Shown here piece by piece: positions 1 to 6,582 of a stretch of DNA of 7,095 bases. Position numbers and translations under genes: made by a program. Within the stretch, counting starts at the first letter, position 1, and the number at the start of each line of letters is the position of its first letter. The DNA is from Thermoplasmata archaeon (GTDB lineage: Archaea; Thermoplasmatota; Thermoplasmata; Thermoplasmatales; Thermoplasmataceae). The notes under the pieces were generated by a model. It had not been told where the DNA came from, did not search any database, and saw nothing but the letters and a program-made list of their open reading frames with translations. Where the stretch lies: positions 1 to 7,095 of the forward strand of contig JAJZOT010000080.1 in the NCBI GenBank assembly GCA_021847855.1, read 5' to 3'.

Positions 1-29
1 GTGAAACAGGTCTGATAGCATATTGCTTC

Positions 30-629
30 ATGCGTGACTGTGTACACAAAGTTGGATGGGTTAGCATGAAGGACAGAGTACCCTCGGGCCGAAGAAAATT
101 CAAGCCCATGGATATTTCTCCAGCAAGCTTTGAAGTGGGGAGATCCCTGCGAGAGCTGGAAGAGGAGGTCCCACACAGATTATCTTACACATGTTCCATG
201 TCCACTGAATACGAAAGCGTCGTTGATAAAATACGTGCAAGCATAAACTACAGGGCTTTTCCGGATGATTACCTGAAGGATTTCCACCTGGTTGGTGAGA
301 TTGCGGTTGAGACCGGCTCAGATATATTCATGTACAGGGAGCTTGAAGGCATCAACGTTGTTGTGGACGGGAAAAGAACATTCTTCAATGATCCATACCT
401 TGCGAAATATTACTATTATGCCTCACTTATGGGATTCAATAAAATAGCACTGCCTGAAAAAGAAAATGTCAGGAAAGTTGTCAGGTTACTTGAGAGTGAA
501 CTCCGTGCTTCCAGGGATATGATCGATGAGTCACTTTCCGTTCTGGATGAGATCGGAAAAAGGAAGGCCATAAATGAACTGATGCATTCTGATCCATATT
601 TCAGGATGGCGATATACAGTGAATCCTGA
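30..629 (+). CDS. Hypothetical protein, possibly 5'-truncated by the window edge
   Basis: I do not recognise this protein; no catalytic motif, metal site, signal peptide or membrane segment is visible. It looks genuinely coding: archaeal-style codons (AGG/AGA, ATA) are used throughout, and the composition is that of a soluble protein. From the ATG at 30 it is 199 aa. It has a mixed N-terminal part, a Tyr-rich patch (YYYY at residues 127-130) and a charged, probably helical C-terminal stretch (about 143-186, rich in E, R, K and L). The start is uncertain. The frame stays open to base 3, so the gene may begin outside the window. In-frame ATGs at 66 and 108 are alternatives, and none has a clear Shine-Dalgarno or TATA box. 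It ends 6 bases before the end of the oppositely oriented gene at 636, so the two are convergent. Confidence 0.6.
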   Translation: MRDCVHKVGWVSMKDRVPSGRRKFKPMDISPASFEVGRSLRELEEEVPHRLSYTCSMSTEYESVVDKIRASINYRAFPDDYLKDFHLVGEIAVETGSDIFMYRELEGINVVVDGKRTFFNDPYLAKYYYYASLMGFNKIALPEKENVRKVVRLLESELRASRDMIDESLSVLDEIGKRKAINELMHSDPYFRMAIYSES

Positions 630-635
630 TCCGTT

Positions 636-1280
636 TCAGGGCACTTCAAGAGTTATGTCTTCCTCCACGGGAACTCTGACAAAATTGACCAGATTATAGG
701 TTTCCCTGAGGGTCGATGAGACGATTCTTCTTGATCTTGAAGTTCTCTTCATTCTCCATTTATGATCCCTCCTGATTTCCCACATCTTCAGCCCGAGAAA
801 CGATTCTATACCGTCAAGATCCTTCTCATCTGCATCACATGATACTGAAAGTGAAAAATTGTAGGAGATTCCTTTCCTGTTCCTGTTTTTGTGTGAGCGC
901 AGGGCAATCCTGTATGTTGACTGCACTTTTCCGAAATAGAAAGGTATATCGATTATACTCTTCATGAAACCGGGAGAGTAGAAAGCCTCTCTTCTTCTGT
1001 TCAGTATGGAGTTGTGAACTGAGATCATGCTCTGCTTTGTTCCGGGATCTGAAGAGGATTCCACTGTGCACTGGTACATGAGGGAGTAGAATCTTTCCAT
1101 GGTGTTCAGGCATGATGGCGAAGAGCTCCCAAGATAGAAATATCTCATCTCACCGGTTGAGTTCACCTGGAATATATTTTCCTCCCCCGGGGTGGGAATC
1201 AGCATATACGATCTGTCCCTGAAAAGCAGGGGATTCGTTTTATCCACCCTGCGCGTGAATATTAGTGTTGACCATTCCAT
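636..1280 (-). CDS. Hypothetical basic protein, divergent from the S9 peptidase
   Basis: An unrecognised protein of 214 aa. No catalytic signature, transmembrane segment or signal peptide is evident. It is strongly basic, notably at residues 169-185 (RRDHKW, then KRTSRSRR), which could contact nucleic acid or just a partner; that is inference. Alternating hydrophobic stretches (about 105-150) suggest a mixed alpha/beta fold. I chose the ATG at 1280 because a TATA-like AAATATTT lies about 28-36 bases upstream on this strand. An internal ATG at 1205 lacks such a box. The gene faces the 30-629 gene tail to tail and the S9 peptidase gene head to head. The overall pattern (beta-rich region, then a segment ending in NLVNFVRVP) faintly recalls N-terminal domains of HerA/VirB4-like ATPases, but no ATPase domain follows and I do not rely on it. 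Confidence 0.6.
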   Translation of the reverse strand: MEWSTLIFTRRVDKTNPLLFRDRSYMLIPTPGEENIFQVNSTGEMRYFYLGSSSPSCLNTMERFYSLMYQCTVESSSDPGTKQSMISVHNSILNRRREAFYSPGFMKSIIDIPFYFGKVQSTYRIALRSHKNRNRKGISYNFSLSVSCDADEKDLDGIESFLGLKMWEIRRDHKWRMKRTSRSRRIVSSTLRETYNLVNFVRVPVEEDITLEVP

Positions 1281-1290
1281 GGAGATGGCT

Positions 1291-1300
1291 AAATTTAAAG
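1291..1300 (+). promoter_or_regulatory. Putative TATA box of the S9 peptidase gene
   Basis: The sequence AAATTTAAAG is centred about 28 bases before the ATG at 1324. That is the spacing expected for an archaeal TATA box driving a leaderless transcript. This placement is the main reason for choosing 1324 over the upstream in-frame ATGs at 1192, 1279 and 1285. No BRE can be assigned with confidence. Confidence 0.45.
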
Positions 1301-1306
1301 AACTAC

Positions 1307-1318
1307 AGAAATATTTCT
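1307..1318 (-). promoter_or_regulatory. Perfect 12-bp palindrome, putative TATA box of the 636-1280 gene
   Basis: AGAAATATTTCT is a perfect palindrome in the 43-bp gap between divergent start codons. Read on the - strand, its AAATATTT core is centred about 32 bases before the ATG at 1280, compatible with a TATA box and a very short leader. It also lies between the presumed S9 TATA box and the S9 start codon, so a protein bound here would cover the S9 initiation region. It may therefore be a TATA box, an operator, or both. Confidence 0.35.
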
Positions 1319-1323
1319 ACTGC

Positions 1324-3156
1324 ATGAAAAGAGATGTTGAGATAGATGACTATTTCAGGATGAAAAATATAGGTGGACTTTCTGCTTCCGGTGACGGCAG
1401 ATTTATTGCATTTTCCGTATCCAGGGTTTATAAGGACTTCGGGAAAGGAAATAGTTCACACATCAACCTCAAAGATCTATCAACTGGAGAGATCAGGCAG
1501 TTTGGCATGGAGGAAGCCATGAATTCCAGTACATCATTTTCGCCCGATAACAGGATACTTTCATTCATATCTGTTAAAAACTCCCAGAACTTCTTCAGCA
1601 CTGTAAATCTTGAAACTTACACTGAGCAGTCCATTCTCACTCAGGGAAAGATCGAAAGCTACAGATGGGTGGACAGTGAAACTCTGCTTTTCCTCACAGT
1701 GGTTGAACCAAAAAAGAAGTCCGGGGTTTCCGAAGGCGATGACGGGTACTTTTTTGAGGAGGACGAACCGGGACAGAGACTTTTCAGGTTTACCTTCAGG
1801 GATGGATTCTCCATACTGGATGAAAAACTGCAGATCTGGGAATTTGACTTTTCCGGTGGAAAGATTGTCGCAGTTGCTTCCGGCAGTGACCGGGAAGGGT
1901 CATGGTATAACAACTACCTGATTTCAATGGATCTCAACGGTAAGTGGAAAAAAGCATATTCACCACCATACGGGCAGGTTGCAATGCCATGGGTATCGCC
2001 GGATGGGAGAAAAGTTGCCTTTCTTGAATCCATGTGGAGCGATAGAGGGGTGACTTCAGGTGATATCATGATGCATGATTTTCTGACGGGTGAAACAGAG
2101 AATCTGACAAAAAACATTCCGAAGAGCTATTCGTGCGTTTCGTGGTCAGGAAACTACACATTTTACGCTCTCTCCGATAATATGGGAACGTTTGAAATAA
2201 CACACTTTTCCAGTGAAGAAAAGGTTCTATGGTCAGGTAATGGCAGCGTTTTCCCGGGATTTGCCCCCTCGTTTGCCAGGAACGATAAAAAGGCATTTCT
2301 TGTATTTTCCAGCAGGGAAATGCCACCTGAGATAATATCTGTGGATTTGAAAACAGGATCATGGGAAAAGGTTACGGAAATAAACCAGGAACTGAACGAT
2401 CTGAAATCATATCCATGGGAGACCATAACGTGGAAGGGCAGAGATGGCATTGAGATATACGGACTGTTCAGAAGTGCCGGGAAGAGGATGCCCCTTCTGG
2501 TATATGTGCATGGTGGCCCTACTTCTTCGTCAAGGGAAATTTTCCTGGATGCTTACTCCTATCTGGTTCCAAAGGGATACTCCATCTTCATGCCCAACTT
2601 CCGGGGAAGCACAGGGAAAGGAAGAGAGTATGCCGAACTTAACCGGGGGGACATGGGTGGCATGGATTTCCAGGACATACTTGCCGGGATAGAATTTCTG
2701 AAGGAAAAAGGATATATTGATCCGGAAAGGCTGGCTGTGACAGGTGGATCTTACGGAGGATTCATGACATCATGGGCTGTTACACAGAGTGACATATTCA
2801 AGGTGGGAATTGGACGTTTCGGCATCAGCGACTGGAACAGCTTCCACGGTACAACAAATATTGCAGAATGGGACGAGATCCAGTATGAGGAAAGCCCATA
2901 CCGATATGATAAATTCGTAAAATTCTCACCATTGAGGTATGTTGAAAACGTTAAGGCAAAAATCCTCCTTATGCATGGAAAGGACGATCCATGCGTTCCC
3001 ATAGGCCAGTATTTCCAGTTTTACAGGGCACTTAAGGAACATGGAAAAAGCGTGAGATTCCTCATCTTCCCAAGAGAGGGTCACGGATTCCAGGAAAAAC
3101 ACCATTTGAGGCAGGCCATGGAGGAAACACTGAAAATGCTTCAGGATAACCTCTAA
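1324..3156 (+). CDS. S9 family prolyl oligopeptidase / acylaminoacyl-peptidase-like serine peptidase
   Basis: A complete 610-aa S9 serine peptidase, within the usual length for the acylaminoacyl-peptidase (S9C) group. Residues 1 to about 365 form the expected N-terminal beta-propeller, opening with the family-like IDDYF...IGGLSASGDGRFIAF. Residues about 370-610 are the alpha/beta-hydrolase domain. The oxyanion-region motif HGGP is at 396-399, and the nucleophile is Ser476 in GGSYGGF. The acid is most likely Asp555 (second D of GKDDPCVP) and the base His587 in REGHGF, so the triad is intact. Family knowledge: the propeller restricts entry to short peptides, which are cleaved as oligopeptides or N-acylated peptides in the cytosol. 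No signal peptide is visible, which agrees. The start at 1324 puts the protein start a few residues before the conserved propeller segment and matches a TATA box; ATGs at 1192, 1279 and 1285 would add an atypical extension overlapping the divergent gene. It cannot be placed as acylaminoacyl-peptidase rather than dipeptidyl-peptidase or oligopeptidase from sequence alone. Confidence 0.95.
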   Translation: MKRDVEIDDYFRMKNIGGLSASGDGRFIAFSVSRVYKDFGKGNSSHINLKDLSTGEIRQFGMEEAMNSSTSFSPDNRILSFISVKNSQNFFSTVNLETYTEQSILTQGKIESYRWVDSETLLFLTVVEPKKKSGVSEGDDGYFFEEDEPGQRLFRFTFRDGFSILDEKLQIWEFDFSGGKIVAVASGSDREGSWYNNYLISMDLNGKWKKAYSPPYGQVAMPWVSPDGRKVAFLESMWSDRGVTSGDIMMHDFLTGETENLTKNIPKSYSCVSWSGNYTFYALSDNMGTFEITHFSSEEKVLWSGNGSVFPGFAPSFARNDKKAFLVFSSREMPPEIISVDLKTGSWEKVTEINQELNDLKSYPWETITWKGRDGIEIYGLFRSAGKRMPLLVYVHGGPTSSSREIFLDAYSYLVPKGYSIFMPNFRGSTGKGREYAELNRGDMGGMDFQDILAGIEFLKEKGYIDPERLAVTGGSYGGFMTSWAVTQSDIFKVGIGRFGISDWNSFHGTTNIAEWDEIQYEESPYRYDKFVKFSPLRYVENVKAKILLMHGKDDPCVPIGQYFQFYRALKEHGKSVRFLIFPREGHGFQEKHHLRQAMEETLKMLQDNL

Positions 3157-3198
3157 TATTCCCAATTCAGATTCTTAGCACGGCGGAAACACTGACTC

Positions 3199-3214
3199 TT
3201 TTATTAATTATTTT
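3199..3214 (+). terminator. T-rich tract, possible archaeal terminator after the S9 peptidase
   Basis: A T-rich run (TTTTATTAATTATTTT) starts about 43 bases after the peptidase stop codon. Archaeal RNA polymerase commonly terminates at U-rich tracts without needing a hairpin. The same tract may serve as the AT-rich upstream part of the following MFS promoter, so the assignment is tentative. Confidence 0.3.
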
Positions 3215-3228
3215 AACCTTATAGTTAA
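3213..3228. promoter_or_regulatory. Operator-like inverted repeat 1 upstream of the MFS gene
   Basis: TTAAC-N6-GTTAA (spacer CTTATA) is a perfect 5-bp-arm inverted repeat. It has the same core and the same 6-base spacer as the longer repeat at 3241-3264. It overlaps the presumed TATA box at 3225-3233, so a bound protein would be expected to block TBP/TFB access. The centres of the two repeats are 32 bp apart, close to three helical turns, which suggests two dimers on one face of the DNA. No regulator gene is next to it in this window. Confidence 0.5.
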
Positions 3229-3233
3229 TATAT
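3225..3233 (+). promoter_or_regulatory. Putative TATA box of the MFS gene
   Basis: TTAATATAT is centred about 25 bases before the ATG at 3254, as for a leaderless archaeal transcript. It overlaps the right arm of operator-like repeat 1 and supports 3254 as the start rather than the in-frame ATG at 3302. Confidence 0.45.
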
Positions 3234-3240
3234 CTTGTAA

Positions 3241-3264
3241 TTGATTAACTTTTATGTTAATCAA
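3241..3264. promoter_or_regulatory. Operator-like inverted repeat 2 spanning the MFS start codon
   Basis: TTGATTAAC and GTTAATCAA are perfect 9-bp complementary arms around a 6-base spacer (TTTTAT), giving a 24-bp hyphenated palindrome. The ATG at 3254 begins in the spacer. Position over the predicted transcription start suits a repressor of the dimeric winged-helix type (MarR-like is a guess from the neighbouring exporter). If transcription starts further upstream, the same sequence could instead fold as an mRNA hairpin presenting the start codon. Confidence 0.6.
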
Positions 3265-4525
3265 AATTCCAGAAAAGGCAATTTCCGGTAGAATCGGAAA
3301 GATGTTTATGCTTGAAAATGGAATGCTGTGGCGAGTTGGTCTCGCCAGATTCACAGGTTCCACCGGTATGGGTTCTATCATTCCATTCATGGCACTATTC
3401 CTGTATTCTGTAGAAGGACTTTCTCCCTACGCCATTGGTGTGATATTTTCCGCAACCTATCTTGCAGGAATGGTCATCCAGCCCGCAGGTGGCCACATCT
3501 CCGACAAATATGGCGAGAAGAAAACACTATCAGCAGGTATCTGTGCATCATTTCTGCTTTACCTTTCAATGTGGGTTTTTGCTTCCCTGGGTATGCAGGC
3601 CTCATTCATTGTCATGGCTTACATTATGACCTCCATAGCCAGTTCTCTTTCCTATTCGCCTTATTATTCGCTCATAACAAAATCGTCATCAAAGGAGGAT
3701 ATGAAGAGAACCTTTGGGATATTTCGTGTCATCTTCAATCTTGGGTTCATAATTGGGCCCATTGCAGGCTCCTTCATCTCAATGGTAAACTTCTCCGACA
3801 TATTCCTGTTTGCATCGTTTTTCAGGTTTCTTGAGCTTATCATAATACTATTCGCAGTTGGATCACCTGTGAAGACCATGCAGGATATGATCCAGGGGAA
3901 CAAAACCACAAAAGCTTCTGAAAACAGGGTTTCAGGCATTAACAGAAAACTCCTGTACTTTTCGCTTTCTGTCATGTTCCTGGCAATGATTGGATCGCAG
4001 ATTCAGGTATCTCTTCCTCTTTTCGCGTTCAGCAGGGGTGGAATCACAATACCTGAATATGGGTACATATACGCAATGAATGGGCTTGTTGTTGTGGTTG
4101 GTCAGTTCCTGATCAACAGGATTTTTGCAGATATTGATGATATTGCTTCAATGTTTATGGGAACCTTATTCTACATGGCTGCATTCATAATTGCAGGTTT
4201 TTCAAGTACGTTTCTTTCCATTGCAGTTCTCATGGTACTTTTCAGTATTGGTGAGGATGTTATTGCACCACTTGAAAATGCTATCGTTGGCAGTTTTGCC
4301 CCTTTTGGAAAAATAGGGCTTTACATCTCCATAAAGAGCTCCTTCTGGAGTGCAGGAAGCGTTCTTGGCCCTGCAGTGGGGTCAGTGGTGGTGTTTCTTC
4401 TGCCAGGTGGACCATTTGTTTCATGGGGTGCCCTGGACATGTTTGGCACAGCATCCATGATCATGCTTATACTTTTCAGGAGGCAGGTCAGGAGAGATCT
4501 GAAAGAATCGGCTGTCCCAAGCTAG
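3254..4525 (+). CDS. MFS transporter, drug:H+ antiporter-like (DHA1 type)
   Basis: A 423-aa hydrophobic protein of the major facilitator superfamily, of normal length for about 12 transmembrane helices. Motif A (GGHISDKYGEKK, residues 79-90) lies in the TM2-TM3 loop. A motif C-like antiporter signature, LGFIIGPIAG (163-172), lies in TM5 and is characteristic of proton-driven exporters. A hydrophilic central loop (about 204-231) separates the two six-helix halves, and TM11 carries a related GSVLGPAVGS segment. It sits in the cytoplasmic membrane and probably exports a drug or metabolite in exchange for protons; the substrate cannot be read from sequence. The ATG at 3254 is preferred for its TATA spacing, while ATG 3302 would remove a 16-residue polar extension and still leave TM1 intact. 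The gene stands alone and ends 19 bases from the convergent aminotransferase. The paired inverted repeats over its promoter imply tight repression. Confidence 0.9.
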   Translation: MLIKIPEKAISGRIGKMFMLENGMLWRVGLARFTGSTGMGSIIPFMALFLYSVEGLSPYAIGVIFSATYLAGMVIQPAGGHISDKYGEKKTLSAGICASFLLYLSMWVFASLGMQASFIVMAYIMTSIASSLSYSPYYSLITKSSSKEDMKRTFGIFRVIFNLGFIIGPIAGSFISMVNFSDIFLFASFFRFLELIIILFAVGSPVKTMQDMIQGNKTTKASENRVSGINRKLLYFSLSVMFLAMIGSQIQVSLPLFAFSRGGITIPEYGYIYAMNGLVVVVGQFLINRIFADIDDIASMFMGTLFYMAAFIIAGFSSTFLSIAVLMVLFSIGEDVIAPLENAIVGSFAPFGKIGLYISIKSSFWSAGSVLGPAVGSVVVFLLPGGPFVSWGALDMFGTASMIMLILFRRQVRRDLKESAVPS

Positions 4526-4544
4526 ATACATACGGGCAGACTGA

Positions 4545-5618
4545 TCAACCCATAACTCTGCCCAATTTTTCAAGGCCCTCGCTCAGCATTTCAGAACTGC
4601 AGGTATAGCATATCCTGAAGCCATGGTTGTGGTTGAAATATTCTCCTGGAACAATGAGTACTTTCTCCTGTTCCATTGCCTTTCTTGCAAGGTCCAGGGA
4701 GTTCATCCTGCCACTGTATTCGATATACGCAATAGATCCATATTCTGGATTGCTCCATGTCATGCCTCTATGTGATTCTACGAATTCCTTTAAAATGGAG
4801 CGGTTTTTATCAAGCAGAGGTTTCGCGAACTCCTGGAATCTCTTCCTGTTCCGCAGAACCTGCGACGCAATCCATAAGCTGTAACCGGCATTTTCTGCAG
4901 TGACAAGATCCTTGATCCTCTTTATATCCTGAGCAGTCCTTTCGGCAGCAACTATCCATCCTATCCTGAATGATCCCAGCCCATAGAATTTGGTCATGGT
5001 GTTTGAAACGATCACATTTTCATTTCCGTTAAAGATAGATCCGGGTTGGTTCTCCATGCTGAATAGCCTGAAAGTCTCATCGGAATAGATGGTCAGGTGA
5101 TTCTGGTCAGCCTCTTCCAGGATTGAATCCATGTAGCTGCTTTCCATCATTGTGCCCCGTGGATTGTTTGGATTTGTGAATTCAAGACCCGGAAATTCCG
5201 ATCTTCTTATCTCATCCACGGAAGGTTTCTGGAAATCCACATGTATTCCCAGTGACTCCGGAACCCTGAACATTGGTTCATATTCCGGGACAGGTATGAA
5301 GAGCCTTTTCACCTTCTCCCTCAGGTATGCGTTAACGAGAAATATCCCTCCAGTTCCACCAGCGGTTGAGATGACATTATTCTCGTTTACCCTGTAAATC
5401 TCTGCAACTGTACCGTTGAAGATTGACTGGACATCATGTGCCTCTTTCCTGTAATCCTCATAGGAGAGATTGATTCCGAATTTTTCAAGAAGAGGTTCAT
5501 TGAATCCACTCCCGACAAAATTATACCTGCATTCCTTTAAATTCCCCCTTATCCATGAGAATATATCTATTTCCAGAGGTTTCGTATTATCACTTCCTGC
5601 CGTAGCCCATCTGTTCAA
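4545..5618 (-). CDS. Class I/II PLP-dependent aminotransferase
   Basis: A fold-type I aminotransferase, 357 aa from the TTG at 5618. Motifs (numbered from that TTG): Gly-rich PLP phosphate loop TAGGTGG (85-91), TNPNNPRG with Asn152, SDE with Asp180 that binds the pyridine nitrogen, Schiff-base Lys210 in TKFYGLGSFRIGW, phosphate-binding Arg218, and carboxylate-binding Arg335 in GFRI. It belongs to the broad aspartate/aromatic/histidinol-phosphate aminotransferase group; the amino-acid substrate cannot be assigned. It is not of the DegT/DnrJ sugar-aminotransferase type. Oddity: the residue usually Tyr in the DxxY motif is Phe183. The start is doubtful. TTG 5618 is the first possible start after an in-frame TGA and has no clear ribosome site, whereas a strong one at 5589-5597 sits 3 bases before an ACG at 5585 (346 aa). 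The gene overlaps or abuts the end of the upstream epimerase gene, suggesting translational coupling in one operon. Confidence 0.92.
   Translation of the reverse strand: MNRWATAGSDNTKPLEIDIFSWIRGNLKECRYNFVGSGFNEPLLEKFGINLSYEDYRKEAHDVQSIFNGTVAEIYRVNENNVISTAGGTGGIFLVNAYLREKVKRLFIPVPEYEPMFRVPESLGIHVDFQKPSVDEIRRSEFPGLEFTNPNNPRGTMMESSYMDSILEEADQNHLTIYSDETFRLFSMENQPGSIFNGNENVIVSNTMTKFYGLGSFRIGWIVAAERTAQDIKRIKDLVTAENAGYSLWIASQVLRNRKRFQEFAKPLLDKNRSILKEFVESHRGMTWSNPEYGSIAYIEYSGRMNSLDLARKAMEQEKVLIVPGEYFNHNHGFRICYTCSSEMLSEGLEKLGRVMG
5589..5597 (-). promoter_or_regulatory. Shine-Dalgarno site inside the epimerase end, pointing to an ACG start
   Basis: On the - strand this reads GGAAGTGAT, matching the archaeal consensus GGAGGTGAT at 8 of 9 positions. 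It overlaps the epimerase stop codon (TGA). The aminotransferase frame has an ACG (5585-5583) beginning 3 bases after it, that is, 7 bases after the GGAAG core, an ideal distance. There is no ATG, GTG or TTG in frame at a usable distance downstream. Confidence 0.5.
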
Positions 5619-6552
5619 GTGTCTCTTTCACGGCCGTGTGAACAGATTCATCGCTGTTGAGACTGTTTTTCCAGCCGGTTGAGAACATTTTATCAACCTT
5701 GAGCTGTGCAATCTTCACATCTCCTCTCCATCCTCTGCCGTCTTTTCCGGGTTTCATATTATATTTCACATTTTTCAGTCCCATTTCATTAACAACATAG
5801 TCTGCAATTTTCATTACTGATGTGGTTTCCCTGTTTCCAAGGTTGTATATGTCGGTTCTGGATGTTTTTTCATGGATGTACAGCATGGATTTCACACAGT
5901 CTGATACATGAAGATATGATTTTCTCTGGGTCCCATCCCCCAGTATTTCAAGTGAATCACTGTTTTTCTTAAGCTTGTTTATAAAATCGAAAATGACACC
6001 GTGAGTGGAATTTTTCCCAACTATGTTGGCAAACCGGAATATGGTCCCCCTGATTCCATAATAATGTGAATAGGCACTGATAAATCCTTCACCCGACATC
6101 TTGGACGCCCCGTAGGAGGATATGGGCAGGTATGGTCCATAGTCCTCAGGCGTTGGAAAGACGGTTGCCTCCCCATAAACTGTTGAACTTGATGCAAAGA
6201 GAATCTCCGGAGTATCGGTGCGCCTCATGAATTCCAGGACCAGCATGGTTCCCTGCACATTGTTCACAAAATCCACCACTGGATCATTTGAACCTCCACG
6301 TACATCAGAATTTGCAGCCAGATGAATTACCATATCCTGTGGTTCCACCTTCGAGAATGCTTCCTCGTCGGCTATATCAGTGTTTATGAACCTGAAACCT
6401 TTCTTTCCCTGATATTTCTTTATGTAGCGGTCGTCTACGTTTGAGAGGTTATCCACAACAGTAAGTTCGTTGTTCTCGTAAAGTTCCTCAACCATGTTTG
6501 AGCCTATAAATCCTGCGCCACCTGTAATAAGTATACGCTTTCCTGATATCAT
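5590..6552 (-). CDS. NAD-dependent epimerase/dehydratase, GalE-like sugar-nucleotide epimerase
   Basis: A complete 320-aa extended short-chain dehydrogenase/reductase, typical in length for archaeal and bacterial UDP-glucose 4-epimerase-like enzymes. The N-terminal Rossmann fold has GGAGFIG at 11-17, and Asp34 in VVDNLS is the expected NAD ribose-binding acidic residue. HLAA is at 77-80. The catalytic Ser/Thr region is SSSTVYG (121-127), with Tyr147 and Lys151 in YGASK. The C-terminal substrate domain shows LGDGTQRKSYLHVSD (204-218) and the family-typical GRGWRGDV (272-279). It probably interconverts a nucleotide sugar (UDP-glucose/galactose or a relative) in the cytosol for surface glycans or glycoproteins; the exact sugar is unknown. 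The ATG at 6552 has a TATA-like box at the leaderless distance. It is the first gene of a two-gene unit with the downstream aminotransferase. Confidence 0.92.
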   Translation of the reverse strand: MISGKRILITGGAGFIGSNMVEELYENNELTVVDNLSNVDDRYIKKYQGKKGFRFINTDIADEEAFSKVEPQDMVIHLAANSDVRGGSNDPVVDFVNNVQGTMLVLEFMRRTDTPEILFASSSTVYGEATVFPTPEDYGPYLPISSYGASKMSGEGFISAYSHYYGIRGTIFRFANIVGKNSTHGVIFDFINKLKKNSDSLEILGDGTQRKSYLHVSDCVKSMLYIHEKTSRTDIYNLGNRETTSVMKIADYVVNEMGLKNVKYNMKPGKDGRGWRGDVKIAQLKVDKMFSTGWKNSLNSDESVHTAVKETLEQMGYGRK

Positions 6553-6572
6553 GATACAGTCATGTTCCTGAT

Positions 6573-6582
6573 GTATTAATTA
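6573..6582 (-). promoter_or_regulatory. Putative TATA box of the epimerase-aminotransferase unit
   Basis: On the - strand this reads TAATTAATAC, centred about 25-26 bases before the epimerase ATG at 6552. That matches a leaderless archaeal promoter. No separate promoter is evident before the aminotransferase. Confidence 0.45.

Noticed and set aside
835..1113. A second - strand frame inside the 636-1280 gene
   Set aside because: It is shorter, with implausible composition, and overlaps a better-supported frame on the same strand.
636..1280. Assigning the unknown basic protein as a HerA/VirB4-like ATPase N-terminal domain
   Set aside because: Only a vague pattern resemblance. No Walker A or B motif is encoded nearby, so the claim could not be supported.
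1192..1323. Longer N-terminus for the S9 peptidase from ATGs at 1192, 1279 or 1285
   Set aside because: The extension overlaps the divergent gene, does not resemble the family N-terminus, and the TATA box at 1291-1300 would lie inside the coding region. ATG 1324 gives the usual distance to the first propeller strand.
2066..2450. Antisense frames within the S9 peptidase gene
   Set aside because: They run antisense to a confidently assigned coding region and lack start signals or recognisable domains.
3328..3834. A 168-codon + strand frame inside the MFS gene
   Set aside because: It lies in another frame of a clear 12-TM transporter with motifs A and C. Its translation is rich in Cys, His and Trp without any motif, so it is a shadow.
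4423..4608. A 61-codon + strand frame bridging the MFS end and the aminotransferase end
   Set aside because: It overlaps both real genes, has no ribosome site and no recognisable content.
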